Assembly (NCBI GenBank): GCA_934378145.1
Contig: CAKXXW010000005.1
Coordinates: 1 to 64,000 of the forward strand
Direction of reading: 5' to 3'
Source of the DNA: an uncultured Eubacteriales bacterium
Lineage (GTDB): Bacteria > Bacillota > Clostridia > Oscillospirales > CAG-272
Length of the DNA: 64,000 bases
A program made the position numbers and the translations under genes. Of the stretch, positions 6,638 through 17,727 are shown piece after piece; within the stretch, counting starts at the first letter, position 1, and each line of letters starts with the position of its first letter. The notes under the pieces are model-generated. The model did not search any database. It was not told the origin of the DNA and saw only the letters and a program-made list of their open reading frames with translations.

Positions 6638-9340
6638 ATGGCGCTGCAACACTTTTATTCAAGAGTTCCCGCGAAGATCAGTATGTACAACCGCACGGAC
6701 AGCTTCGATACCTTCGCCTGTTCCGACGGTATAAGCAGGGACTTTGCGCTGAAAGAACTTGCGCAGGTGGACGACCTCAAGCTCACGATACAGGAGATAG
6801 AGAAGATAAGGGACGGCAAGATGCCTCCGGTCTTCTGCCAATTCCCCGCCCCGGGCGGACTTACGGTGCAGAGCAGGATAAGCTTCCTTCCCACAGACTT
6901 TTCGGGTGAACGCACCTCATACCTTGTTCATTCCCTCATCCTTGAGGGCAAGGAGCGCGATGACCTGCTCTTCTCACCCGATGCAAATGCCATAAATAAA
7001 TCACTTTTCGTAACCGACCTTTCGGGCTTCAACATCACGGGCAACGACGCCCGCCCCGATCGTGAATATCCCGAACTCGAATATATACCGGAACAGTTTG
7101 AAAGTAATGCCTTCATATTCGGAAAGACCGATGCCGACACGCTCTGCCGCTTCATATACGCGGTCCTCTCGGCTTTGACGGGCAGGACGAAATGCGTTTA
7201 TGTCCTCAACGAAACGCCGGAGGAGATGCTTCGCATCGCGAACGCCGTGTTTTCGGTGCTTCCCGCACACTTCAGAGCGGTCTACTCATTTGCCACAAGC
7301 GTAAACTCCATAACCCAGTTCCCGTCCTTCAGACTCAAGGGCATCAGGGGCGACCATTCGACCGTCCCGACGCTCAAGGGCTGCTCGATAGAATTCGCCA
7401 AATACGGCGTAACGGGAGTCAGGAACGAGGATTTCCTCGCCAATATACGCACGGTCAAGCTCTTTTATGCCCTGCTGAAAAAGGACACCCTGCGCCGCGA
7501 GTTCCTCTCGTTCACAAAATACATAGCCGACCGCAAGCCCGAGCTTTTCTCGCTGAATCTTCGCAACCTCGGCGAAGTATCGTTCCTTTTCATCTGCGGG
7601 TGCGGCTTCTTCGAGGTAAACAATTGGGTCCCGAACGACGAAACGCTCTTTGAGTTGCTCTCGCTCTACGAGACCTTCCGCGATGCGCTCCCCGACGAAT
7701 ACCGTATGCGGATAATCGGCACCGTGAAGCGCTATCCCGAGGCGAGGAAGGAATATCCGAAGAAGATATTCGCGAAGCTCCAGCGCCTCTATCCCGGCGA
7801 GATATATGTGACCCGCAGGATAATCATGGACGGTATGCTCGATCTCATACATACCGAGGTCATGCGCGAAAAGCTCTTCGGCTTCATAAAGCTCTTCTAT
7901 GACAGAGAGGATGATGAAACGAAGGCATCTATCCTCACCCACCTCTGCGGAGTCTTCTACGGGGGATTCCTGCAGTCCCAGCTGCTTGCCTTCTTCCGTG
8001 ACTGCTTTGACGGTTCCTCGGAGGAATCAAAACGCCAGATCACCGAAAAAGTCCTCCTTGCCATACGCACAAAGACAATGAGAGGACAGATACTCGAATT
8101 CTTCGATGCAATGTACGGCTCTCTCGGCGAGGAAGAAAAGCACCTTCTCTACAACACGGTGCTTGAACAGCTTCCCGAGGGTGACGAGGCATCGGCAGAC
8201 CTGCTCGCCTTCACAGACGCGCATATTACCGGCGAGACCGAAGAGTTCCGCGCATCCTTCTTCGACGGACTTGCAAAAGAGCTTGACACCGAACAGCACC
8301 GTGCGGAACACCCGATGCTTGCGATGATCGCGCGCACCGGAGGAATATGCGAGGAAAAGACCGCCGAGCGGATCGTCACGGTCTGTGCAAACCGCAAGAT
8401 CCTGCCCGAATATATCGCCCTTCTCTTCTCCGGAAATGCAAAAGAAGCGACCGCCGCTCTCCTTATGCTCTGCCGGATCTCGGATCCTGCAAACGACGCA
8501 CAAAAGGAAAAGCTGAAAACAGCGGTAACACAGAGCTTCCCGACCGTCGCCGGAAAATACAGCACCGTAAACCTTCTTGACACCGCAAAAGCGCTTGACA
8601 GCGTGAAAGACGGCAAAGAACTCGCCGGATCCTTCTGCACCTCACTGATAAAACCGCTTATTGCGAGATCCCTGTGCGGAATATTCTCGGCTAAGGGAAG
8701 CAGCGTCACGGTCGACGCGCTTGCCGAATTTGCAAAAAGCGATAACTTGCTCCGCACATCGGAGCAGTATAAGGTCCTTTGCGATTATATCGGCTTCAGA
8801 AATGCAATTATCGGCGGAAAAGGCGATGATGCGGTACGCTTCGCATCATCCTTCCCGAATGACAAAAAGCTCCGTGCAGCCATTGCGGATTACGCAAGGC
8901 GTGACCTTGCCGACGCGGAAAAGAGCGCCGAAACTGCGATACTTTCCGAACTTGTCCTGAATTATCTTGCGACCGGAAAGTATTCCTCGACCGACCTTTA
9001 CCGCAAATACTCGGTCATACACGGCGCCGTAGTACCGAAAAAGGAACGCGAGGACAAATCCATCGGTGCCGCCTGCATGATAATCGGTGCGTGCCGCATA
9101 ATAGACCTCGGATCTGCGTCCGACCCCGAAATGAGGAAAGCCCTCACCGACGAAAGCTCGGGTGTGCGTGAGATAATCACGACCGTAGTCCCCGAATTCG
9201 GCAGGCGTGCAGCCTCCGAGATCTCGGAGGCTGTCGAAGGAAAGCACGGTGAGGATTCGGAGTTTTCCGAATTCTGCACAGCCGTTATCGACGGCGCGAA
9301 GCCCCGCGGCGGACTTTTCCGAAGACTGTTCGGAAAATAA
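6638..9340 (+). CDS. Large GAP1-like protein (GTPase-associated protein 1 family, tentative)
   Basis: This 900-residue soluble protein has no signal peptide. The first 110 residues (HFYSRV, then DTFACSDGISRDF, then FPAPGGLTVQSRISFLPTDF and a TSYLVHSLIL strand) recall the N-terminal domain of GTPase-associated protein 1. The part at about 160-220, with DADTLCRFIYAVLSALTGR and LPAHFRAVYSFATS, recalls its middle domain. The remaining 600 residues are helical and repeat-like with no known motif. It follows pilB by 23 bp with GGAGGT upstream, so it is probably co-transcribed with the pilus genes. GAP1 proteins are otherwise known beside GTPases in predicted conflict systems; no GTPase is seen here. 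The family call is by eye and may be wrong. Confidence 0.45.
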   Translation: MALQHFYSRVPAKISMYNRTDSFDTFACSDGISRDFALKELAQVDDLKLTIQEIEKIRDGKMPPVFCQFPAPGGLTVQSRISFLPTDFSGERTSYLVHSLILEGKERDDLLFSPDANAINKSLFVTDLSGFNITGNDARPDREYPELEYIPEQFESNAFIFGKTDADTLCRFIYAVLSALTGRTKCVYVLNETPEEMLRIANAVFSVLPAHFRAVYSFATSVNSITQFPSFRLKGIRGDHSTVPTLKGCSIEFAKYGVTGVRNEDFLANIRTVKLFYALLKKDTLRREFLSFTKYIADRKPELFSLNLRNLGEVSFLFICGCGFFEVNNWVPNDETLFELLSLYETFRDALPDEYRMRIIGTVKRYPEARKEYPKKIFAKLQRLYPGEIYVTRRIIMDGMLDLIHTEVMREKLFGFIKLFYDREDDETKASILTHLCGVFYGGFLQSQLLAFFRDCFDGSSEESKRQITEKVLLAIRTKTMRGQILEFFDAMYGSLGEEEKHLLYNTVLEQLPEGDEASADLLAFTDAHITGETEEFRASFFDGLAKELDTEQHRAEHPMLAMIARTGGICEEKTAERIVTVCANRKILPEYIALLFSGNAKEATAALLMLCRISDPANDAQKEKLKTAVTQSFPTVAGKYSTVNLLDTAKALDSVKDGKELAGSFCTSLIKPLIARSLCGIFSAKGSSVTVDALAEFAKSDNLLRTSEQYKVLCDYIGFRNAIIGGKGDDAVRFASSFPNDKKLRAAIADYARRDLADAEKSAETAILSELVLNYLATGKYSSTDLYRKYSVIHGAVVPKKEREDKSIGAACMIIGACRIIDLGSASDPEMRKALTDESSGVREIITTVVPEFGRRAASEISEAVEGKHGEDSEFSEFCTAVIDGAKPRGGLFRRLFGK

Positions 9341-9354
9341 GAAAACAAAATAAG

Positions 9355-9400
9355 CAGAGGCGGCATCCGTCATCAGGATACCGTCTCTGTTTTCTTTTTC
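9355..9400. terminator. Rho-independent terminator between convergent genes
   Basis: A 14-bp stem with one mismatch (9355-9368 with 9376-9389, loop of 7) is followed by a T-rich run. The opposite side is A-rich, so it can serve both the pilus operon and the convergent GNAT gene. Confidence 0.85.
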
Positions 9401-10181
9401 ATTTTTTATTTCCGATGAGATCATGGACAAATTTCCTGCTTTTGTATGTAAGCTCTACCCATGCGGGTCTGAATCCGCATCTGATAGCATTGCGCACCGA
9501 CGAAATATTTGACCATGCTGCACAGTAGAATGGGACCTTCCCCCTTTGGAAAGTCTCTGCGGCAAGGTGCGAGGTAAGCGAAGATGCCACACCGCGCCTC
9601 CTGTATTCCGGCAAAACATCGATACCTATCTGCCACATCGTTTCACAGTCAGCAGAGCATCCCGCAAGCCCGATAAGCCGCTTTCTGTCATAAGCACCCA
9701 CACAAAGCATATCAAGCTCGCGCCGTTTCGCACACAATGCATTGCTCCACTCAGCGGTATAAAGGCAATCAAACTCACCCTTATCAAGGATATGAAGTTC
9801 AAAGTCACAGTCAATGATAGGCACATCATCCGAATCGGGAAGAAAATATTCCGCCATAAAACATGCCTTGAGATCTTCCGCCGCAAACGCATCGTCAAGA
9901 AGGTAGATCTCCGGTGTCTCAAAACATTTCTCTACACTGAAACGGTCAATATAATCCGTTACACGCGAAATATACTCTTCCCTGACAGAAGCGACTATAT
10001 TATTCCCATATGAGATAAGGTTGCAATCAAACGGCAATTCGAGATATTTTCTCGCCCCGGGATTTGCTGATGATATAACGGCAAGGTTTTCATTTCGCAT
10101 AAAATCCCGAGCCTCACACCCGGCGTCAACGGCAGATTGCTGCATAGCAATGTCCGTTATCTTTTCTTTTGAGAATCTCAT
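9399..10181 (-). CDS. GNAT family N-acetyltransferase with an extra N-terminal domain
   Basis: The 260-residue protein has its acetyl-CoA binding motif A near the C terminus: IGIDVLPEYRRRGVASSLTS, with the Arg/Gln-x-x-Gly-x-Gly/Ala pattern. The following CAAWSNISSVRNAIRCGFRP is the usual GNAT tail. The first 140 residues form a separate, unrecognised region also seen in longer two-part GNAT proteins. The acceptor substrate is unknown. The start overlaps the stop of the nitroreductase gene (ATGA), so the two are translationally coupled. Confidence 0.8.
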   Translation of the reverse strand: MRFSKEKITDIAMQQSAVDAGCEARDFMRNENLAVISSANPGARKYLELPFDCNLISYGNNIVASVREEYISRVTDYIDRFSVEKCFETPEIYLLDDAFAAEDLKACFMAEYFLPDSDDVPIIDCDFELHILDKGEFDCLYTAEWSNALCAKRRELDMLCVGAYDRKRLIGLAGCSADCETMWQIGIDVLPEYRRRGVASSLTSHLAAETFQRGKVPFYCAAWSNISSVRNAIRCGFRPAWVELTYKSRKFVHDLIGNKK

Positions 10182-10699
10182 TTAACGCATATGACACGAC
10201 CGGATCTGCGTTCTGCGGCTTCCGGAAGCGCCCCGTCGGGATAGCCCACGACAAGGTGTCCTATGCCCTCGTAATCACCCTCGACGCCGAGAGAGCGAAG
10301 GATCTCCTTTCCTTCCTCGCTGTCAAGCTCCTCCTTCGCACGGTGGATCCAGCAGCTTCCGAGTCCGAGCGCATGAGCCTCAAGCATCATATTCCCCATA
10401 ACAAGGCTGCCGTCGTAGACATATGTCCTGTATTCACGGTTGCTCAGCACGACGAAGAGCGCAGGAGCGCCGTAAAAAGGATCACCGTCGCGTCCCATCA
10501 CCGCGGCATTCATCGCGGAAAGTCTGTCGCGCAGAGCCTTATCGGTTATCTGCAGGATCACAGTTCCCTGCCGCCCCATTCCGCTCGCGGCAAAAAGTCC
10601 CGCCTCGGCTATTTTATCAAGAAGCTCCTGCGGCACCGCGTCGGGCTTGTAGCTTCTGACGCTCCTTCTCATTTTGATATTTTCAAGAATTTTATCCAT
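10178..10699 (-). CDS. Nitroreductase family protein
   Basis: This 173-residue FMN-dependent oxidoreductase of the nitroreductase fold is likely a dimer using NAD(P)H. RRSVRSYKPDAVPQELLDKI is the N-terminal FMN phosphate-binding motif, and the C-terminal part has GLGSCWIHR and IGHLVVGYPDG. The substrate cannot be told from sequence. The start at 10699 has AAAGGAG upstream and a near-perfect promoter. It is the first gene of a two-gene operon with the GNAT gene. Confidence 0.88.
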   Translation of the reverse strand: MDKILENIKMRRSVRSYKPDAVPQELLDKIAEAGLFAASGMGRQGTVILQITDKALRDRLSAMNAAVMGRDGDPFYGAPALFVVLSNREYRTYVYDGSLVMGNMMLEAHALGLGSCWIHRAKEELDSEEGKEILRSLGVEGDYEGIGHLVVGYPDGALPEAAERRSGRVICVK

Positions 10700-10726
10700 A
10701 TCGTTGCTCCTTTAGTTTTTTTCTTT

Positions 10727-10755
10727 ATTATACAATTATTTCCTCGAAGTGTCAA
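10727..10755 (-). promoter_or_regulatory. Sigma-A promoter of the nitroreductase operon
   Basis: TTGACA (10755-10750), a 17-bp spacer and TATAAT (10732-10727) on the minus strand form a perfect consensus promoter just downstream of the guaA-side hairpin. Confidence 0.9.
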
Positions 10756-10756
10756 T

Positions 10757-10791
10757 AAAAACCGGTACCGCGAAATGCAGTACCGGTTTTT
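10757..10791. terminator. Terminator of the pyrG-guaA operon
   Basis: A perfect 12-bp stem (10757-10768 with 10780-10791, loop of 11) has A and T runs at both outer ends. On the minus strand it ends guaA transcription just upstream of the nitroreductase promoter. Confidence 0.88.
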
Positions 10792-10799
10792 TTAATTAT

Positions 10800-12326
10800 T
10801 CAGCACCATTCGATGGTGGCGGGCGGCTTGCCCGTTATGTCATAGACGACTCTGCCGGCGCCCTTGACTTCGTTGACGATCCTTGAAGACACGCGCGAAA
10901 GCACACGGTAAGGTATCTGCGTGAATTCACAGGTCATAAAGTCGGAGGTCTTCACGGCTCTGAGAGCTATCGTGTAGTCATAGGTCCTGAAATCCCCCAC
11001 GACTCCGACCGAGCGGGTATCGGTAAGGACCGCAAAGTACTGGTCGGCGCGGACTCTCGTGCGCTCAAGCTCTTCGCGGAAGATAGCGTCAGCCTCACGG
11101 AGGATGTCGAGCTTTTCCTTCGTTATCTCGCCGATGACCCTCACTGCAAGTCCGGGACCCGGGAAGGGCTGACGGCGGACAAACTTCGGGGCAAGTCCGA
11201 GCTGTTTGCCGAGAGCACGGACTTCATCCTTGAACAGGCTTCTGAGAGGCTCGACGATGCCGTCAAACTTCATATCATCGGGAAGTCCGCCGACATTGTG
11301 GTGGCTCTTTATCGTTGCCGCTTTGCTTCCTCCCGATTCGATGACATCGGGGTAGATAGTTCCCTGCGCAAGGAATTTTACATTCGGGAGCTTTCTCGCT
11401 TCCTCTTCAAAGACCCTCACGAATTCGGCACCGATGATCTTACGCTTCTTCTCGGGATCGGTCACGCCGCTGAGCGCCGTAAGGAATCTCTCCTCCGCGT
11501 CAACGCGGATAAAATGAAGGTCTCTGCCGCGGAACGCCGACTCGATCTCATCGCCCTCGTTCTTTCTCATAAGTCCGTGATCGACGAAGATGCAGTGGAG
11601 CTGTCCCGGGACTGCCTTTGAAAGCAGAGCCGCACAGACCGAGGAATCGACGCCGCCCGAAAGTCCGAGAAGGACATGGGCGTCACCGACCTGCCTGCGG
11701 CACTGCTCTATAAGCTCTTTCTCAAGGTTCTTGAGGTCATAATCGCCCTTGGCTCCGCAGACCTTGTAAAGGAAGTTGCGGATCATATCGGTGCCGTTCG
11801 GCGTGCTCTCTACCTCTGGGTGGAACTGAACACCGTAAAGGCGCTTTGAGGCATTCTGGATCGCCGCGTTCGGGCAATTCACCGTCTTTGCGATCGAGCG
11901 GAAGCCGTCCGGCAGCTTTACTATCTGATCGGTGTGGCTCATAAGCCCGACCTGCTCTCCGGTAAGTCCCTCAAACAGGATCGACGAGTTATCGACGATC
12001 ATCTTTGTCTTTCCGTATTCACCGCCGTCGCAGGGCGCGACCTCTCCTCCGACAGACCACGCAAGAAGCTGGCTGCCGTAGCAGATTCCGAGTACGGGGA
12101 TCCCCATCTCAAATATCGCCTTGTCGCAACGGGGCGATTCGGGAAGGTAAACGCTGTTAGGTCCGCCGGTAAGGATTATACCGATCGGTTCTATCTTCTT
12201 TATGTCACTGACCGAGATGGTGTCTCCCGGCTTCACGACCGAATAAACCTTGCATTCTCTGACGCGGCGTGCGATAAGCTCCTTGTACTGCCCGCCGAAA
12301 TCAAGTATAAGTACAGTCTGATTCAT
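10800..12326 (-). CDS. guaA: GMP synthase (glutamine-hydrolysing)
   Basis: GuaA converts XMP, ATP and glutamine to GMP. The N-terminal class I glutamine amidotransferase domain shows the nucleophile Cys82 in GICYGSQ and the His/Glu pair in FHPEVE. The ATP-pyrophosphatase domain starts with the P-loop LSGGVDSSV (about 223-231), and the C-terminal dimerisation domain ends in PPATIEWC. The length, 508 residues, is standard. I chose the ATG at 12326 rather than the in-frame TTG at 12332, because the AGG upstream is better spaced for the ATG. It is the last gene of the nucleotide operon, starting 6 bp after purA. Confidence 0.97.
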   Translation of the reverse strand: MNQTVLILDFGGQYKELIARRVRECKVYSVVKPGDTISVSDIKKIEPIGIILTGGPNSVYLPESPRCDKAIFEMGIPVLGICYGSQLLAWSVGGEVAPCDGGEYGKTKMIVDNSSILFEGLTGEQVGLMSHTDQIVKLPDGFRSIAKTVNCPNAAIQNASKRLYGVQFHPEVESTPNGTDMIRNFLYKVCGAKGDYDLKNLEKELIEQCRRQVGDAHVLLGLSGGVDSSVCAALLSKAVPGQLHCIFVDHGLMRKNEGDEIESAFRGRDLHFIRVDAEERFLTALSGVTDPEKKRKIIGAEFVRVFEEEARKLPNVKFLAQGTIYPDVIESGGSKAATIKSHHNVGGLPDDMKFDGIVEPLRSLFKDEVRALGKQLGLAPKFVRRQPFPGPGLAVRVIGEITKEKLDILREADAIFREELERTRVRADQYFAVLTDTRSVGVVGDFRTYDYTIALRAVKTSDFMTCEFTQIPYRVLSRVSSRIVNEVKGAGRVVYDITGKPPATIEWC

Positions 12327-12332
12327 CTTCAA

Positions 12333-13604
12333 TCAACCTATCTTTATGTATTCTTCTCTGTCGGGTCCGACCGAAACATATTCGATGCGGCATCCGACTG
12401 CCTTCTCAAGGTAGCTTATATAGTCCTTCGCCGCCTGCGGAAGTTCCTCGTACTTTCTGCACTTTGAAACATCGCCGAAGCCCTCAAGGTATTCGACTAC
12501 CGGCTTTGCGCGGTTGAGCTTCTCTCCCGTCGGGAAGGTCGTCGTTACCTCACCGTCGACCTCGTAAGCCACACAGACCGGAATCTTATCAAGGTAGGCA
12601 AGCACATCGAGCTTTGTCAGCGCGATGCTGTCGGCTCCCTGTACCTCCACGCCGTAGCGAGAGGCGGGGACATCAAAGGGACCGACGCGGCGGGGTCTTC
12701 CGGTAGCGGCACCGTATTCGCCGCCCGCATTGCGGAGCTTCTCAGCCTCCTCACCGAACATCTCGGCGGTGAAGGGACCCTCTCCGACGCAGGTCGAATA
12801 AGCCTTCATGATACCTATCGTGTTCGTGAGCTTGCATCCCGGGATGCCGGCACCGATCGGCGCGTAGCCCGCAAGGGTCGTCGACGACGAGGTGTAGGGA
12901 TAGATGCCGAATTCTATATCGCGGAGCGCACCGAGCTGAGCCTCGAACATAACGCGCTTACCGGCTCTCACAGCCTCGGTAAGGTAAGTCGTGACATCGG
13001 TGACGAAAGGCTTCACGACACTGCCGTACTTATCGAGCCATTCAAGCATCTCGCCCGCATCGACAGGTGTATGACCGTAGCCCGTGACAGTGATATTCTT
13101 CCATTCGACGATATCGCGCACCTTCTCTGCGAGCTTTGCCGGTTCATCGAAGAGGTCGCCCATACGGATGCCCTTCTTCATATATTTGTCGGCATAAACG
13201 GGAGCTATACCGCGGCGGGTCGAGCCGAATTTCTTATCGGCAAGGCGCTCCTCCTCCATAATATCCTGCATCTTGTGATAAGGCATACAGATTATCGCCT
13301 TGTCACTGATCTTGAGGTTTTCGGGGGTGATCTTTATACCGTTGTCGGTCAGTTTCTTCATCTCTCCGACAAGGTGTTCGATGTCGATGACCATTCCGTT
13401 ACCCATCACATTGACGGTAGTCTCACGCAGGATCCCCGACGGAAGAAGGTTGAGTATGAACTTTCCCCTCTCGTTCACGACGGTGTGTCCCGCGTTGTTA
13501 CCGCCCTGATAGCGGCAGATTATGTCGTAATCGGACGAAAGAAGGTCGACCATTCTGCCCTTTCCTTCGTCACCCCAGTTGATACCGACGATTGCAGTAA
13601 GCAT
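12333..13604 (-). CDS. purA: Adenylosuccinate synthase
   Basis: PurA joins IMP and aspartate with GTP to form adenylosuccinate. The 423-residue protein has the N-terminal P-loop GINWGDEGKGR (catalytic Asp12) and GGNNAGHTVV with the second catalytic residue His40. Further along it has the expected GSTRRGIAP and TGRPRRVG segments. The start at 13604 is chosen over the upstream in-frame ATG at 13646 because GGAGG stands directly before it and the family begins at this Met. It sits between purB and guaA, so both AMP and GMP branches are made from one transcript. Confidence 0.97.
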   Translation of the reverse strand: MLTAIVGINWGDEGKGRMVDLLSSDYDIICRYQGGNNAGHTVVNERGKFILNLLPSGILRETTVNVMGNGMVIDIEHLVGEMKKLTDNGIKITPENLKISDKAIICMPYHKMQDIMEEERLADKKFGSTRRGIAPVYADKYMKKGIRMGDLFDEPAKLAEKVRDIVEWKNITVTGYGHTPVDAGEMLEWLDKYGSVVKPFVTDVTTYLTEAVRAGKRVMFEAQLGALRDIEFGIYPYTSSSTTLAGYAPIGAGIPGCKLTNTIGIMKAYSTCVGEGPFTAEMFGEEAEKLRNAGGEYGAATGRPRRVGPFDVPASRYGVEVQGADSIALTKLDVLAYLDKIPVCVAYEVDGEVTTTFPTGEKLNRAKPVVEYLEGFGDVSKCRKYEELPQAAKDYISYLEKAVGCRIEYVSVGPDREEYIKIG

Positions 13605-13624
13605 TTTATATTCCTCCAAAAAAA

Positions 13625-15058
13625 TTATACATTCACTTCGGCGCATATCCCGCCCGAGAGAGCCTCTCTGTTATCCGAAAGCACCTGCCTCACATAAGAG
13701 AGATAATCCTCGGTCTGTGCTTCAGCCATTCCGGTAAATCTTCCGGTCTTTATTATAGCGTCAATATCCGCGCGTGTCAAGCCGAAAATCGGATCCGCGG
13801 CTATTCTGTCGAGAAGATCGTTGTCTTTACCCTCGGCTTTTATCCTCTTTCCGGCATCGACCGAGTGGCGACGGATAGCCTCGTGAAGGGTCTGGCGGTC
13901 GCCTCCCGCCTTCACGCAGTGCATAAGGATATTTTCGGTCGCCATAAACGGCAGCTCCTCCATAAGGTGCTTTTCGATGACCTTCGGATAGACCGTAACG
14001 CCGCTTATTACATTTATATAAAGCGAAAGGATCCCGTCGGTGGCAAGGAAAGCCTCCGGTATGCTGATGCGGCGGTTCGCCGAATCGTCAAGGGTACGCT
14101 CGAGCCACTGCGTTCCCGCGGTCATCGCGGGATTCATCGTATCTGCGACGACAAATCGCGCGAGCGATGAGATCCTCTCACTGCGCATCGGGTTGCGCTT
14201 GTACGCCATGGCGGACGAGCCGACCTGCCCCGATTCAAAGGGTTCGTCAAACTCCTTGAGGTGTGAGAGGAGCCTTATATCTCCCGAAAATTTCTGCGCG
14301 CTCTGCGCGATCCCCGAAAGTACCGACAGGGTGAAATAATCGACCTTTCTCGAATAGGTCTGCCCGCTTACGGCATACGCCGAATCAAAGCCCATCTTTT
14401 CGGCGACCTTCTTTTCGAGCGCTCTGACCTTATCGGTATCACCGTCGAAAAGCTCAAGGAAGCTCGCTCCGGTACCCGTCGTTCCGCGGCAGCCGAGGAG
14501 CTTCAGGCTTGAGACCGTGTGATCGAGCCTTTCAAGATCCATCATAAGATCCTGCATCCAGAGGGTCGCACGCTTGCCGACGGTCGTCGGCTGTGCCGCC
14601 TGGAAATGAGTATAGGCGAGGGTGTTCAGCGACTTGTATTTTTCGGCAAAGTCGGCGAGCGCAGTTATCGCCGCGAGCAGCTTTTTCCGTATCAGGAGCA
14701 GAGCCTCGCGCTGGATGATTATGTCGGTATTGTCCCCGACATAGCAGCTCGTCGCACCGAGGTGGATTATCGGCTTTGCCCCGGGGCAGGCAAGCCCGTA
14801 GGCATAGATATGCGCCATGACATCGTGCCGTATCTCGCGCTCGCGGCGGTCGGCGACCTCATAATCAATGTCATCGGTGTGAGCCTTAAGCTCTCCGATT
14901 TGTGCGTCGGTGATATCAAGCCCAAGCTCCTTTTCGCTCTCGGCAAGGGCTACCCAAAGGCGCCTCCATGTCGAGAATTTCTTATTGTCCGAGAATATCT
15001 CCTGCATCTCGCGTCCGGCGTAGCGCCGACAGAGCGGATTTTCGTATATATCGTGCAT
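13625..15058 (-). CDS. purB: Adenylosuccinate lyase
   Basis: PurB performs two fumarate-releasing steps of purine synthesis (SAICAR to AICAR and adenylosuccinate to AMP). The 477-residue protein carries the superfamily signature SSAMAYKRNPMRSER and the substrate-binding motif YTHFQAAQPTTVGKR. This form of the signature resembles the clade containing animal ADSL more than the short Bacillus PurB, which is about 430 residues. The start has AAGGAG. It is followed 20 bp later by purA. Confidence 0.95.
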   Translation of the reverse strand: MHDIYENPLCRRYAGREMQEIFSDNKKFSTWRRLWVALAESEKELGLDITDAQIGELKAHTDDIDYEVADRREREIRHDVMAHIYAYGLACPGAKPIIHLGATSCYVGDNTDIIIQREALLLIRKKLLAAITALADFAEKYKSLNTLAYTHFQAAQPTTVGKRATLWMQDLMMDLERLDHTVSSLKLLGCRGTTGTGASFLELFDGDTDKVRALEKKVAEKMGFDSAYAVSGQTYSRKVDYFTLSVLSGIAQSAQKFSGDIRLLSHLKEFDEPFESGQVGSSAMAYKRNPMRSERISSLARFVVADTMNPAMTAGTQWLERTLDDSANRRISIPEAFLATDGILSLYINVISGVTVYPKVIEKHLMEELPFMATENILMHCVKAGGDRQTLHEAIRRHSVDAGKRIKAEGKDNDLLDRIAADPIFGLTRADIDAIIKTGRFTGMAEAQTEDYLSYVRQVLSDNREALSGGICAEVNV

Positions 15059-15073
15059 AGCCTCTCCTTAAGG

Positions 15074-17325
<2,252 letters not shown>

Positions 17326-17382
17326 TTTTCACCCTCCCGGAATAAATTCAATGACTTTTCCGCATTTTTCAACATAGAATTT

Positions 17383-17411
17383 ATTATATCATATCAGTGC
17401 GCGGATTTCCA
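17383..17411 (-). promoter_or_regulatory. Candidate promoter of the ANTAR gene
   Basis: On the minus strand TGGAAA (17411-17406), 17 bp and a perfect TATAAT (17388-17383) precede the gene by about 50 nt. The -35 matches at four of six positions. Confidence 0.6.
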
Positions 17412-17602
17412 CAGATTTTTTTGAACTGCGACAAAAAATATTGACCCGCATAGAGGGCTTTTTCAGTATAAAATAACGAAAGCGCCCGTCGCGAAGGGGA
17501 AAATACCCCCGTCACGATGAACGCCTTTGCCCATTACCGGAGCATTATATCACGCCTGTCGTCGCCTGTCAATCCCTGCCGAAAATTTTTTTCAAAAAGG
17601 TA

Positions 17603-17631
17603 TTGACAAGATGCCGACGACTGTGTATAAT
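17603..17631 (+). promoter_or_regulatory. Sigma-A promoter of glnN
   Basis: TTGACA (17603-17608), 17 bp and TATAAT (17626-17631) match consensus perfectly. Transcription would begin near 17638, only about 10 nt before the terminator hairpin. A weaker possible start lies upstream (TTGACC at 17441 and TATAAA at 17467, spacing 20, not optimal). Confidence 0.92.
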
Positions 17632-17646
17632 AGCGTCCATAAAGGC

Positions 17647-17697
17647 AAAGGCGTCTTGGAGCATAGCTCTAACTGACGCCTTTTTCATTTTTTTATT
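17647..17697 (+). terminator. Leader terminator before glnN
   Basis: A 9-bp perfect stem (17647-17655 with 17675-17683) contains a nested 4-bp hairpin and is followed by TTTTTCATTTTTTTATT. It stands between the promoter and the ribosome binding site (GAGGAGG at about 17711), so full-length glnN mRNA requires read-through or antitermination. Confidence 0.85.
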
Positions 17698-17727
17698 CCG
17701 TGCTTTTTAAGAGGAGGATCCCGTAAA

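Larger units (their letters stand above)
17479..17697 (+). promoter_or_regulatory. Attenuator-like leader of glnN
   Basis: Four segments can pair in alternative ways. Hairpin 1 (17479-17528) pairs AAAGCG and CGTCGCGA with TCACGATG and CGCCTTT around a GGGG-AAAATA-CCCC tip. The right arm, 17521-17531 (ACGCCTTTGCC), is an 11-base perfect complement of 17644-17654 (GGCAAAGGCGT). That second stretch is also part of the left arm of an intrinsic terminator: AAAGGCGTC 17647-17655 with GACGCCTTT 17675-17683, an inner GAGC-ATA-GCTC hairpin, then a T-rich run to 17697. A perfect promoter lies inside this region, so only transcripts begun upstream of 17479 could use the full switch; the terminator itself affects both. 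Confidence 0.65.

Noticed and set aside
17632..17700. Canonical ANTAR target: two hairpins with six-base loops (A first, G fourth) in the glnN leader.
   Set aside because: I looked for the pair and did not find it. Only the terminator with an ATA triloop and, further upstream, an AAAATA loop were seen, so ANTAR control of glnN is left as inference.
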